DNA of 64,000 nt, from the NCBI GenBank assembly GCA_022036555.1, contig CM039126.1, forward strand, positions 35,791,090 to 35,855,089. The letters are read 5' to 3'. A program made the translations under genes and the position numbers. Positions 35,208 through 46,807 of the stretch are shown here, piece by piece. The notes beneath the pieces are model-generated. The model saw only the letters and a list, made by a program, of their open reading frames with translations, did no database searches and was not told the DNA's origin. Numbering within the stretch: the stretch's first letter is position 1; every line of letters begins with the position of its first letter. The stretch comes from Microstegium vimineum. Lineage: Eukaryota > Streptophyta > Magnoliopsida > Poales > Poaceae.

Positions 35208-38200
35208 TGTGACAGAACTTCTTAAGAACAGGACCCACTTGTCAGGATTAGTGTCCATCCGACTTAATCCAAAACAAATGATCCAAGTCTTAATTAGTCC
35301 ATTAGGTATCACCACTTTGCAGCGGGTCATCCACCTCTTTCTGAACATGATCTCCTCATTAAAACATTGCAGAAGTAATACAATAATTTAATTTACATCA
35401 AAGTAGCGGAAATTTCAAATCATATTACAAACCATAGGTTTTTGAAACATAACATAGTGTGATACGATCTTATTACATCAAGCTGGTGATAGAGTATAAA
35501 CAAACAACCGAGATACTCTTGCCCAAGAGTCAAGCAAAGATATCTATTCCTCATCTTCATCACCTGAAACAACGGTCATGCAGCACGAAACCACACAGAC
35601 CGGATTGGGACCCTCATCTGCAACAGGGGTTAACAAAACCTGAGTACGGGAGTACTCAACAAGACTTATCCGACAAAAGAAAAATATTTGGTGGACAAAA
35701 GTATATGCAGGTCATAGGATTCAAGGTGTGGTTTGCCAGAGTCAATAATTTTGCATAAATGAGCATTTTGTAAAACAATTAAAATTTATTTAATTCGTTC
35801 ATAAGATTACTCAAGTATCGATCTAGAGTTATGATCGATAACGAGGTAATAAACCATCCATGAAAGGAAGCCAAGTATCCAGTTTAAGTTTCATTAACTA
35901 CGATGTAGAGGACAGTGTTATGTTTCCATATCCGAGGAACATGACAATTCGAACCAGTTAAACCCAGCTGGGGCTTCCCTATCACACGACATATACAATA
36001 CTAAAGCACACATATGACTACCTTTCTCTGGACCATTCAGTCAAGACCGGGGTTCCACCACCCGAGAGCACAGTACGCCTCTATCCAGTTCCTCGAACTT
36101 GGAGGGTACACACTACTCTCGCCATCTCTCCACTCCCAGTGCGGGTTAACCGTTCTTTAGACCGGATTAGCCAGAGTCCAGCTTCCCCAAAGTATGTTAT
36201 TAGTACTGTAAAGTCACAACCCTTGGACATCTACAACGGACGGTTCCTAATGACACAGACGGAAAAAACCCGCTCACCAGTCACCACTGGTGGCTCTGAA
36301 ACACCGTGTCCGCCCGGTCCCGATTATTACTTCCAACAACATTCCTTTCTCAAAAGAGCATAACCATTTGCCGAAGCAATACGCTATGTGTAAGTGACCG
36401 GAAATCACCTACTAGAAAAGTTCTAAGCATACTAAGCATTTTTGCCAAAAGTTTGCATCTTTAAAACAAGTGTCAAGGTAGAGGGTACAATAACACAAGG
36501 ATAAAGGCCATGGAACAAGTAGGAATTTAATAAAGTAAGACAATGCATTATAATAACCATAGGTGTATTTAAAGCAAATATTTAAATACAAGGAAAGGTT
36601 AAATATATCGGGGGTTGCCTTGGTTGGAGGGATACACAAACTCTGGCTCAAATCCACTAACAGAGAAAGTCCCTTCACTAGAGGGATTATCCAACCCAAC
36701 AATCGAGAAATCTACACGATAATATGACATGCTTAGATGATGTTTGAAATAATAGACATGATGCTAACAAACAACTAAGCATACACTTAGAGGATTATAA
36801 ATATAGACATAAACCTTGAGTACAACTTCCCTTCATGAAGGAAAACAAAACTAGAGCATAAAACAATTTAATTAAGCCATGATTTAAATCGTTATCTAGT
36901 TTAATAATAATATCCAAAAGAACTGAGCAAACAACATATCAACATAGATGTCCATGCTGTGTTTGCCACTGGAAATGGCCATTTACATCAAATAATTCAA
37001 AATCACACAAATCCTAAAGTGATTAGGGTTTCTAATCATTTTATTATTAATTTTTAAAATAGCCATGTGCAATAGTTCATCCAAAAATTTCTAAACTTTT
37101 TGTACAACAAGGTATAAGTGTATACAGGTTACATAAAAATTTTCATAATTTTTGGAGCAACATACAGAGCATGAAAAATCATAAAAAAAATATTTTTCAA
37201 TTACTTTGAGTATTTTTATAGGACTAGCACATATGCCTGTGCGATGCAACAGAACTATAATTTAATTAAGATATCGACAATAAGAGTGGTAGCAAAAAAG
37301 ATTTTATATCCTATAAGGACTCTCATTTCTTAGTATTATTATATTATTAAAATATATTTTTATAACCTTGGGTGCGTCCAGCGCCTTGCATGGACAATGG
37401 GGGTGGCCTAGCTGTTGGACGAGGCTCTCATCATCGTGCCCGTGCACCGGTAACTGGCAGATCCCTCACGCAGACAGGCTGCAGCGTCCTTGGTCTTCTT
37501 TGTTTTGGTGGTTTAATTGGACACACAATTGTTTTTTATTTTATATACCTTGGATCATCTCTTGGTCTCTTCTAGTTTTTACCGTCTTCCAAATTAGTTT
37601 TTCCTGCTTTCCAAATTATTATTAGTATTTCCTGCTTTCTAAATTATTACGGGTACGTATTATTTTTTTTGAAGGATGCCGATACGTATTCTTGCTTGTT
37701 ATAAGCACGAACATATATATTAGTATGGTTCGTTTCTGTCGGTTTTATATGGGATTCGGCCAGAGATGAAACCAAAAGACAACGTAGATGAACGACAGTC
37801 GGATATGGACAGGACAGGCGAAAATATATAGACAAAAAATTATGCTGAAATTTTATTATAGATTTTTTCTCTATAGGGAATATTGTTTGTTTTTTCTAGG
37901 AAAAATATAATATAGTTATTTTCCGTCATGAGCCATGATGGAATAGGACTCGTATGGAAAGCAGGTTGTTTTCGAGTTCAGATCACATACACTATTTAAT
38001 AGGTTTCGGAATCGAACTCTGTATCATGATATTGTTTTTCCTTTCGTGTTACGTTTGGACCTTATAAGTAGTCAGACCAAAAAAATTCCAGGCCAAAAAA
38101 ATGGCTGAAATTTTTCCTCTTTATTATTAGGTATAGATTAAAAACATACTGAACATTGACATGTTATATTTTTCTTAAATACTACATATCACAGAGAGCA

Positions 38201-40036
38201 TACACAAATTTTTCCAGAATTTATACATGCACAGAAATAAAGATAAAAAATAACAAAAAGCATTTCTGTCCAGAAACAGGAAATTAGAAAAACCCTTTGA
38301 TTCTGTCACTGACACCTGGGTCCTGCATGTCCGTGACCCCAAAACAGAGCAGCGGCGCCGGTGACCTTAAAACACGGCGGCGCGTCGTCGGCAGGGACCC
38401 AACCGCACAACCGACTCTTGCGCTAGCCTCTACTCCTCACCCCGAACCCAACGAGCCCTTGCAAACACCTCACTAGTGGCAATGGCGGCAACCCGAGCTC
38501 GGCCGCTCATGCGCCGGCGAGTACAAGCCGTAACCGGCTTAACCAAGCACACCAGAGGACTCAGCGACACTCAAGCAACGCGACACGCAGAAAAACTAAA
38601 CGGAAACCTAGCGCAATGACCTCGTCGACGGCCATGGTGGACGGTGGAGATCTGCGCGATATACACCGGCCAAAACACGCATACGCTCGAACAACCAACA
38701 CCACGACTGGACTCACGACGGCTAGGCGAAGCTAGCGCAACACTCGAACATGAAAAAGATCGACTAATGAGTCCTACCGACGAGCGCACCGTTGTGACAG
38801 CCATGAACCGCGGCGACGCGTTGTGGACAGAGCTCCACGGCTCGTTTCAAGAACAACCAAGCACACGGAGAGTTCAAGGAGCATATCCCGGTTACGAAGT
38901 GCTTGCTAACTTGGCCGGAGATGAAGGAGAGGACGCTGGCGACGAAGACCGTGCCGGCGGAAGCGATGAATCGAGTGGCAACGACGGCGTTCCCAGAGCT
39001 TCGGTCCACCATTTGCAAAACAGAGGGGAGCATCGTAATCAGCGATGAACAAGGAGTAAGAAACAAGAGATGAACGATCAATGCGGCTCCTGTGTAGCCC
39101 GTTTGACAACGAACCAGAGCGCCGAAGCCGAGGAAGACGAGGTTGCGCCGGGCAAACGAGGGCTCGGCGGCTTCAACCAACTCGCGTGAGAGGTGCGCGA
39201 GGTCAATACGAAGACAATGGCGGTGGATTGTGTGCTTGGCAGTGGCTGGAGAGTTCAGACGAGCTCGTCGACGTGAACTGCACTCGCGGCAGAGCAGAGC
39301 AGGGCGGAGCGCGAGCGTGAAAGAGAGCAGAGGGAGGGGTGTCGTCGCGCTTTGAAGATGGCAACGCGACCGTGGTGATGCCACGCACCCGATGGGATGC
39401 TTGTCTAGGCCAGGAGGCGCGCTGGCGTGGCGGCAGCTGGCCGGCCAGTGTCGGCGGCGCAAGCCCTGCACCGACATGCAGGTGCTCGGTGAAATGCCTG
39501 AACTGCCCCTGGGACTGTTTTGCAAATTGCTCAAGCTTCCAAGGGTTTTCATGAAAAACTTTGAATACCAAAGTTGCTCAAAATTTCATGATCTACAAAG
39601 TTGTCAACATTCATATTTTCAAATTCGGCCTATATTTGAAAATGCATTTTTGAAATTTGAAACCCTTCTTTAAAAGAATTACCCCCTTTTCAATTGCTCA
39701 AGATTTTTGAATAAAACTAGAAAAACTCCAAACACAACATTTGCAATTGAAACAGATCTCTACAACTTTTCTTTAACAACCATATGAAAATTCTTTTTAG
39801 ATTTTAAAAACCATGTTTAGGGCTTAAATCACCCCCTCTAGAAATTAGGGTTTTGGAAAGGAATTTGGATTTTTAAGTTGAATTCATAGCAAGCATTCAC
39901 AAAATTGAGCTAAACACAATCAAGTAAACTCATTTTAGTTCAATGCATGGCAAGGTTCTCAAACAAGTGAAAGATGCTTAATGCATATGATGACATGATC
40001 AAATTTTAATTAAGTTTAAACACCAGGGGTGTTACA
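35208..40036 (-). repeat. Element B 3' LTR (with Helitron insertion)
   Basis: TGTGACAG to GTGTTACA, 4829 bases including a 914-base Helitron. The first 740 bases are repeated at 45604-46318. The part at 38300-39500 is GC-rich with several long frames on both strands, including a 262-codon sense frame (39552-38764) without a recognisable domain. I treat these as LTR sequence. Confidence 0.85.
37224..38137 (-). mobile_element. Non-autonomous Helitron in element B LTR
   Basis: On the minus strand it starts A|TCTATACCTAATAAT (38137) and ends GTGCTAG|T (37224), with a short hairpin (CTGT, 8 bases, ACAG) about 10 bases before the CTAG. Helitrons insert between A and T, start TC, end CTRR and have a hairpin near the 3' end. 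No coding; interior is AT-rich with a GC-rich patch near 37370-37510. Confidence 0.6.
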
Positions 40037-40050
40037 ACCCTTCCCCCTTA
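40037..40050 (-). other. Polypurine tract of element B
   Basis: The minus strand reads TTAAGGGGGAAGGGT directly before the LTR start TGTAACACC, preceded by the CTCGGGACGAGAT phrase typical of Tekay elements. Confidence 0.8.
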
Positions 40051-40168
40051 AAGAAATCTCGTCCCGAGATTTAGGAGTGTAAACAAAATAACGGAAAAGG
40101 AAATGTGTCAAGAACCTTCTTTTTCTCGTTTCTTATATTACAACTATGATTAGGGTTTACAAAATAGT

Positions 40169-41888
40169 TCAAACTGTAGAAGCATAAAACTCTAGGAAGT
40201 TTTCTAAAAGATAATCTTCAGATTCCCAAGTAGCTTCTTCTTCTAAGTGCTGGTTCCACTGAGCTTTATAGAACTTGATGGTTTTGCGACGAGTAATCCG
40301 ATCTTTGCGATCAAGAACCTTTATAGGATACTCAGAATATGTCAAATCAGGTTCTAACTTCATTCCTTCAACTTCCACGATCGTATCCTTAACTTGAAGA
40401 CACTTCTTCAACTAGGATACATGAAACACATCATGCACTGCCGAAAGATTTTCAGGCAACTTAAGACGATAAGCTACCTTGCCAATGCGTTCCACAACTA
40501 GGAATGGACTGACATATCGAGGTGCTAACTTACCCTTCACTCCAAACCGAGAGATTCCTTTCATAGGTGTGACTTTCAAGTACACGTGATCTCCTGGCTG
40601 GTATTGAAGTGGCCTTCTTCTCTTGTTTGCATAGCTCTTTTGTCTTGACTGAGCTACTTTGAGATTGATGCGTATCTGCTTAACTTTATCTTCAGCTTCC
40701 TTAACTAAGTCAACACCAAAGAACTCACGTTCCCCGGGTTCCGACCAATTAAGAGGAGTTCTACAACCTCAACCATATAAAAATGGTGACATTGTTTTGC
40801 TCTGCTAGTAACTATTGTTATAAGAGAACTCTGCCAAATGTAAGCATTCATCCCACTTCTCGGCAAAGTTAAGCACGCAACAACGCAACAAATCTTCAAG
40901 AATCTGATTCACCCGCTCAGTTTGATCATCAGTTTGAGGATGATAGGCTGTGCTATACAGGAGTTTAGTACCAAGGGATTCATGAAGATGTCTCCAAAAA
41001 GCTGAGACAAACTAAGTCCCACGATCGGATACTATGGTCTTGGGAATACCGTGAAGACTTACTATTCTTGCTAAGAACAACTTGGCATAAGCAGCTGTAA
41101 GCTGTCTTGTTTTCATAGGTAGAAAATGTGCAGATTTGGTAAGTTGGTCAACAATAACCCAGATAGAATCATAACCATTGGATGTGTTAGGTAAACCTAC
41201 TATGAAATCCATACTGATGTCTTCCCATTTCCAAACTAGAACTAGCAAGGGTTGAAGTTGACCTCCCGGTTTCAAACGCATTGCCTTCACTTTCTGACAG
41301 ATATCACATTTAGCCACGTAGCCTACTATTTCAATCTTCATTTTTGTCCACCAAAACTTTCGTTTCAGATCCTGGTACATTTTATTGCTTTCGGGATGGA
41401 TGGACAATCGAGACGTATGAGCTTCATCAAGAATAGCTTGTCGTAACTCTGGAACTTTGGGTACCACAAGACGATCTTTGAACCAAAGCACATCGGCTTC
41501 ATCTAACTTAAAACAAGTAGGTATCCCATATTTAACCTTTGCTTTAATATGAGTGATGCCTTTGTTGGTTTTCTGAGCTTCGATAATTTGATCTCGAATG
41601 CTAGGTTCCACCACGATATTAGCTAGACTGCCATGCTGAACCATAGATATGTCTAACCTTTCTAACTCACGATAGATGGTGGAATTTCCTGCTTTTAGAC
41701 TCAGACAATTGCAACTGCCCTTTCGACTTAAGGCATCAACCACAACATTTGCTTTGCCTGGATGGTAATGCACTTCAAGATCATAATCTTTAATAAGCTC
41801 CAACCATCTCCTCTGCCTCATATTCAACTCAGACTGAGTGATTATATACTTCAAACTCTTATGATCGGTGTAGATGTGGCAAAGGTTG
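40169..41888 (-). pseudogene. Element B RNase H end, integrase and chromodomain
   Basis: The frame 41911-41012 has YTDHKSLKYI and MRQRRWLELIKDYDLEVHYH (RNase H end), an integrase zinc region ending KCDICQKVKA, and catalytic core parts MDFIVGLP, WVIVDQLTKSAHF and IVSDRGT. After stops and shifts, 40411-40169 gives the C-terminal chromodomain (YPIKVLDRKDRI, KFYKAQWNQH, EEEATWESEDYL). Chromodomains of this group are thought to guide integration by binding methylated histone H3. The upstream RNase H part is separated by the solo LTR at 41889-43588. Confidence 0.88.
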
Positions 41889-43588
41889 CTGTTGGCACAA
41901 GTTATGATCAACTTTTATATACTTAAAATGATGCCACCAACCTCAGGATCAGGGATAAAACAAACACATCATGAGCATCTTTTATCAAATAACTAGTTCC
42001 ACATGTACATGAGTGTTTGAGTGCAGGGATGAAGAAATAAAGCAAGTGAGAGCTAGTGGGACCCACATAGGGGGTCGGCCGACCACCCTATGGGCCCACC
42101 TATCTCTCCCCTCTCGGCCATGATCCAAGAGAGGCACTCAAGAGTGATTTCCAACCACTGGATCACTCTGTTCTTTCTCTCAATGGCTCACAAGGAAAGC
42201 ACAAGGATCAATAGGCCCACAACATGACAACCATCTCAGAATCAACACCCAGCACCTATGACAAGTGGGGCCAGCACCAGGCAGGAAATGGTGGACCAGT
42301 GACCCCCAGGGGGGGTCGGCCGACCACCCCCTGGTCCCACCTGGCTCCCACCTGGTCCCCTGACCAGTGGGACCAGTCCCAGAGGCCAGAGGAAGGCCCC
42401 TTGGCCAAAGGGGGGGGGGTTCGGCCGACCACCCCCTAGGTCGGTTGGCTCCTACCAATCGCCATACCTCTTCCCCATGTGTTGGATCACTACCATCCAT
42501 CCAATGATGGTTACAAAGATGGTTTGATCCAAGGGTGGAGGATGGAAGGCCCTGGATCGCTGATGTGGCGATGGAATAGCCTCTACTCCACCTCCCGCTA
42601 TAAATAGAGGGTCGCTCCCCCCTCTCTACACATGGTGAAGAAGCCTACAAGCTCTATTCCTTAGATTGTTCTAGGAGTTAGTATAGAGTGGGAGTTAGAG
42701 TTGAGTTGAGCTTGCTCGAGATTTCCGGAGTTGTCTTCTAGGAAGTCTAGTACAACTCTTGTATCTTTCCTTCTTTGTAAGACTTTATCTTTATCAATAT
42801 ATTATCCTTTCCCTTTACTTTATTTAGTATTTACTTTGAGCATTACTATACTAGATATAGTAGTGTTATATGCTTTTTCTCTTTAATAGCCTTTACATTT
42901 ATAGTTTGTGATCCTTGTGACGTTTCCTGTATGCAATCATTTCCTGTCATAGGGTGCTTTGATTATTGATCGTAGTCAAAGTATTAAGTTGTGTGTTAGC
43001 GTGGTGCTTATACATTAGCTTATCCTTGGTTACCGCTTGCTGCACAGATTGTTTGTGGTAGCTAGCAAGAAGTGACAGCGTTGTCTAGCCGTTGTATTCC
43101 ACCACGTGTTGTCTAGGCAAGTTCTTAAAAGGTAAGGCCCCCATAAGAAGAGGGCGCGGTCCAGTAGGAGTTTTGTCCTCCTACTGATCTATCCCCTCGC
43201 CTAGCATACTTGTATTGAGGAGGCAAACTATAGTATTTAGTCTAGTTAATTAGCTAAGTATATTGAAGTAGAGTGAATTTCTTAGGAGTCCCTTGTACTC
43301 TCTCGTTGTCCTCCCACCTAGCTAGTCTACCTAGTCCGTTCTAAGTATCTTTTACTGTAGCTTCTTCATTCATCAATCCCTTCCTATCACATATACCGTT
43401 TACTCCCCTATAATAGTTGGTACTAAGTTGATGTACTTTCTAGGATCTCTCTCTAATTATCATTTCTAGCTTTGCTTTCCCTTGGGATAAAATAAATTAC
43501 GATACCTTGGAATACTCCTAGGTGAAGTGCTATAGCGGTATAATCTGTGCACTTACAGATTTATCCAATAGTCATAAGAAATACCATA
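41889..43588 (+). repeat. Solo LTR of Athila-like family E, plus orientation
   Basis: Complement of the E LTR at 51027-52731: starts TGTTGGCACAAG, ends AAATACCATA (canonical end AACA altered). Length 1700 versus 1705. The flanks GTTGC and GATGC differ at one position, consistent with an old five-base duplication. It splits B's RNase H between LLGI and the CHIYTDHKSL block. TATAAATA lies at 42599-42606, and GGTCGGCCGACC palindromes at 42073-42084 and 42314-42325. Confidence 0.88.
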
Positions 43589-43675
43589 GATGCCTAGAAG
43601 ATAATGTCGCCAAATCTTCAAAGCATGGACAACTGCCGCTAACTCTAGATCATGAGTTGGATAGTTCGTGTTTCT
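43589..43675 (-). pseudogene. Element B RNase H fragment
   Basis: Reads NYPTHDLELAAVVHALKIWR, the conserved RNase H stretch that precedes the solo LTR break. At about 43675 it runs directly into gag because protease and RT are deleted. Confidence 0.8.
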
Positions 43676-44456
43676 GCCTCTTCTGATTACCACTATAAGA
43701 TCCAACAATAGCTTTCTTCTTCTTTGCCTCCCTATGGACACACAACGAATTCTCAAAAGAGACGACCATATTCACCAGCTCATGATAGGTAGCATTGGGG
43801 TTGTGATTAAGCATGGTTCGTAGCTTGGTTGAGAGCCCATTGAGAAACCACCTCTTCTTCTTCTTAGCATCAGTACTGACATGTTCAACATTGTACTGCG
43901 AGAGATGATTGAACTTGCCCACATAATGCATGACTGTGGAATTTCCCTGCTTCAGAGTCAGGAACTCCTCCAACTTAGACTCCATGACACCATTAGGAAT
44001 ATAGTGCGCATGGAAAGCCTCACGAAACTCCGTCTAGGTGACACGATGACCCTCTGGATGCATAGTGATAAAGATTGACCACCATGATCCAGTTGCTCCA
44101 CAAAGTTGCTGAGCTGCAAACACTGGCTTCTGCACTTCCGTGCAATGGATCAGCTCAAACTTCTGCTCCATGGTGCGGAGCCAATCATTAGCTTCCAAAG
44201 GTTTGTCCGCCTTGGTGAAAACTGGAGGACGCACGTCAGTGAAGTCAACATAGGTCGTCTCCTGATTGTTACGACCACGATTCCCATGACCACCAGGCTG
44301 ATTATTTTGAGCGATCTCGCGCAAGAGACGAGCATTGTCAGCAGACATAGTGATCAACGCAGCTAACGCTTGTGCCAAGGTGGGCGGTGCAGGTGGTGGA
44401 ACAGGAATTTCCCCCTCATTTCCATCATGTGCCCCAACATTGTTAGGTTCAGCCAT
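43676..44456 (-). pseudogene. Element B gag
   Basis: Starts MAEPNNVGAHDGNEGE at 44456. A Pro-rich N-terminus and a Gly/Asn/Arg patch precede the capsid part (PLEANDWLRTMEQKFELIHC, QQLCGATGSWW, then FLTLKQGNSTVMHYVGKFNH and KKKRWFLNGLSTKLR). A TAG at 44036 sits in an otherwise continuous frame, one transition from CAG. The C-terminal end and zinc knuckle are lost in the deletion joining gag to RNase H near 43675. Confidence 0.85.
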
Positions 44457-44647
44457 CTGTTTGCACAAACATACTTTTATTGAAAATACTAACATAAAAG
44501 TATCAAAGTGCACAAACTTATATTACAAGCCCCAACATAACATAAAAGATGCTGATAACTAAACAGTTCTGGAAGCGATAAAGGTAGATTATATTACACA
44601 AGATCCACTACTCGCATCCGAAACTAGATAGCTAGGCGAAACATGAT

Positions 44648-45271
44648 CTACTCGTCGTCACTAAGGACCACTATCTCCACCTCCTCCTCATCCTCGACGA
44701 TCACCACTAGCTCAGGCTCGACTCCACCCTCATTCACAGGGGAAGGTGCAAAGAACTGGTCCACCTGAACAAGGTCTCCAAGGTCCTCTGTCATAGCCTG
44801 CTGCTGGTACTCGGGGTTCATGAGATTGTTGAGGCGATGCACCTCCTTATGAAGCACGTTGTTGTAGACCTCGAGATTGCCCGCATAGTGCCCCAAGTTG
44901 AGGTACATGTCGGACAAAAGGTACTCTCGGCCCCAGGCTTCATTCCTTTCTCCCAGAAATTGGTACATGAGACTCTCGACGAAAGTCACCTCAGTCTCCT
45001 TCTCTGCTAGCTTCTCCTGACACTCCTTGAGTTCAACCTCCATCTCCTCAACCTAGTCCTCAAGTGTGTCAGTCCTGCCAACAAACTCATCCCTGTTTTC
45101 TTTCATCTTGCCCAGATCCTTCCTCAGGTACTCGATCTTCGCCTTGCGACGAGCACTGCGACTAGCACCCTACTGGCTGCTCTCACCACCTTCTCCACGT
45201 GGTGCCAACTGGTAGCGAGGGATGCCCCGAGGTCCAGAAAACTTGCAAGCTGTGTGCTTAGTCCTGGCCAT
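44648..45271 (-). pseudogene. Element B extra ORF upstream of gag: histone H3 tail-like N-terminus, coiled coil, acidic end
   Basis: 208 codons between PBS and gag, from ATG at 45271. The first residues read MARTKHTACK and then PRYQLAPR. Aligned to the H3 tail with one extra residue, 13 of the first 23 H3 positions are identical, including the positions of K4 and K9. A basic Ser/Arg/Lys patch follows, then a long charged, probably coiled-coil segment (VELKECQEKLAEKETEV), and an acidic end with two hydrophobic-acidic blocks (VVIVEDEEE and EIVVLSDDE). TAG codons at 45172 and 45055 are each one transition from CAG; there is no frameshift. It is not gag or protease. The role is unknown; mimicry of H3 is inference, and chance is possible but unlikely for the first ten residues. 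Confidence 0.7.
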
Positions 45272-45587
45272 CCTATAGACAAGATTTTAAAAGAGGCAAG
45301 TAAGTAACAGGATAAGTTTAAGTTTGATTTAGAGAACAAAATTTTAAACCCATCGCAAGTTGTATGATATGATACATGATAAATACGATAATATTTACAT
45401 AACATATATAGGGCATATAAACATAAACCATATTCATACCACTTAGCTTGATATTCCTAAAAACTACTCTCTTAATTTTTGAATGAGAGAAGATATAAGT
45501 TAAAGAAATTTTTAGACTCAAATCAAATTTTAATTTAAGACCAAAAACATTTTTGAAAACTTTACAACTGCAAGTTTGTAATAAGGA

Positions 45588-45601
45588 GAGCTTTTATACC
45601 A
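45588..45601 (-). other. Primer binding site of element B
   Basis: The minus strand reads TGGTATAAAAGC just inside the 5' LTR, two differences from the tRNA-iMet type TGGTATCAGAGC used by Tekay elements. Confidence 0.75.
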
Positions 45602-45603
45602 AC

Positions 45604-46318
45604 TGTGATAAACTTAAGAATAGGGCCCACTTGCCAGGATTAGTGTCCATCCGACTTAATCCAAAACAAATGATCCAAGTCTTAATTACTCCGTCAGGTG
45701 TCACCACTTTGCAGTGGGTCATCCACCTCTTTCCGAATAGGATCTCCTCATTAAAACATTGCAGAAGTAATACAATAATTTAATTTACATCAAAGTAGCA
45801 GAAATTTCAAGTCATATTACAAACCATAGGTTTTTGAAACATAACATAGTGTCATACGATCTTATTACATCAAGCTGGTGATAGGGTATAAACAAACAAC
45901 CGAGATACCCTTGCCCAAGAGTCAAGCAAAGACATCTATTCCTCATCTTCATCATCTGAAATAATGGTCATGTAGCATGAAGCCACACAGACAAGATTGG
46001 GACCCTCATCTGCAACAGGGGTTAACAAACCTTGAGTATGGGAGTACTCAACAAGACTTATCCGACAAAAGAAAAATATTTGGTGGACAAAAGTATATGC
46101 AGGTCATAGGATTCAAGGTGTGGTTTGTCAGAGTCAATAATTTTGCATAAATGAGCATATTGTAAAACAATTGAAATTCATTTAATTCATTCATAAGATT
46201 ACTCAAGTATCAATCTATAGTTATGATCGATAACAAGGTAATAAACCATCCATGAAAGGAAACCAAGTATCCAGTTTAAGTTTCATTAACTACGATGTAG
46301 AGGACAGTGTTATGTTTC
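45604..46318 (-). repeat. Element B 5' LTR, part before element C
   Basis: Matches 35208-35935 closely. Homology stops at GTTATGTTTC, where C's LTR begins. Confidence 0.9.
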
Positions 46319-46770
46319 TATTGGGGATATTAGCTCGGCATATGCCCAGGGACCTTATGGGCATACCGACCAGAGGACGGCCCAGCTCGCGAGGCCCTGC
46401 AGCACGCGACCAGCCCGCCGTGCTCGCCAGGGACTCCGAAGAAGTCTTGCTTGCCAAGGAAGATCCTAGTAGATAGAGTCGGCTCCCTGGCCTTGAGGGA
46501 CCGATCGTAATCTGTTAGGATATGAAAATTGTAACCATGCTCCCCAGCTATATAAGGCGGACAGTGACCTCGTGTAACCTAATACTCATATCAATCCAAC
46601 CACCAAAACATTGAACGTAGGGTATTACGGCTATTTGCCGGCCTGAACCTGTATAAATTGTCGTGTTTACGCTCTCTGTGTTACGATTGATTGCCGTCGC
46701 CACACCTCCTCCTACAATCTACTACCGTAGGGTACCCCTTAGTTAGACTGCGACATATATTTCGTCAACA
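46319..46770 (+). repeat. Element C 5' LTR
   Basis: 452 bases, TATTGGGG to CGTCAACA, with TATATAAG at 46549-46556. The left border is set by loss of homology to B's LTR, the right one by the PBS. Confidence 0.8.
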
Positions 46771-46772
46771 GT

Positions 46773-46790
46773 TGGCGCGCCAGGTAGGGG
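46773..46790 (+). other. Primer binding site of element C
   Basis: TGGCGCGCCAGGTAGGGG two bases after the LTR, a PBS type common in grass Tat elements. Confidence 0.75.
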
Positions 46791-46807
46791 GTGTGTGCAT
46801 CGACTTC

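Larger units (their letters stand above)
35208..46318 (-). mobile_element. Element B: Tekay-type chromovirus with extra 5' ORF, partial
   Basis: 3' LTR 35208-40036, polypurine tract, chromodomain and integrase, RNase H remnant, gag, an extra ORF, PBS (45601-45588) and the start of the 5' LTR (45604-46318), which is cut by element C. The LTR copies match from TGTGA through GTTATGTTTC. The chromodomain and tRNA-Met-like PBS point to Tekay/Del. Protease and RT are deleted. It has been hit by a Helitron (37224-38137) and a solo LTR of family E (41889-43588). The remainder of the right LTR lies beyond the window. Confidence 0.88.

Noticed and set aside
38571..39552. 262-codon minus-strand frame in the B LTR
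   Set aside because: Open because of GC-rich composition; the plus strand is also open here, and the position inside an LTR argues against a protein gene.
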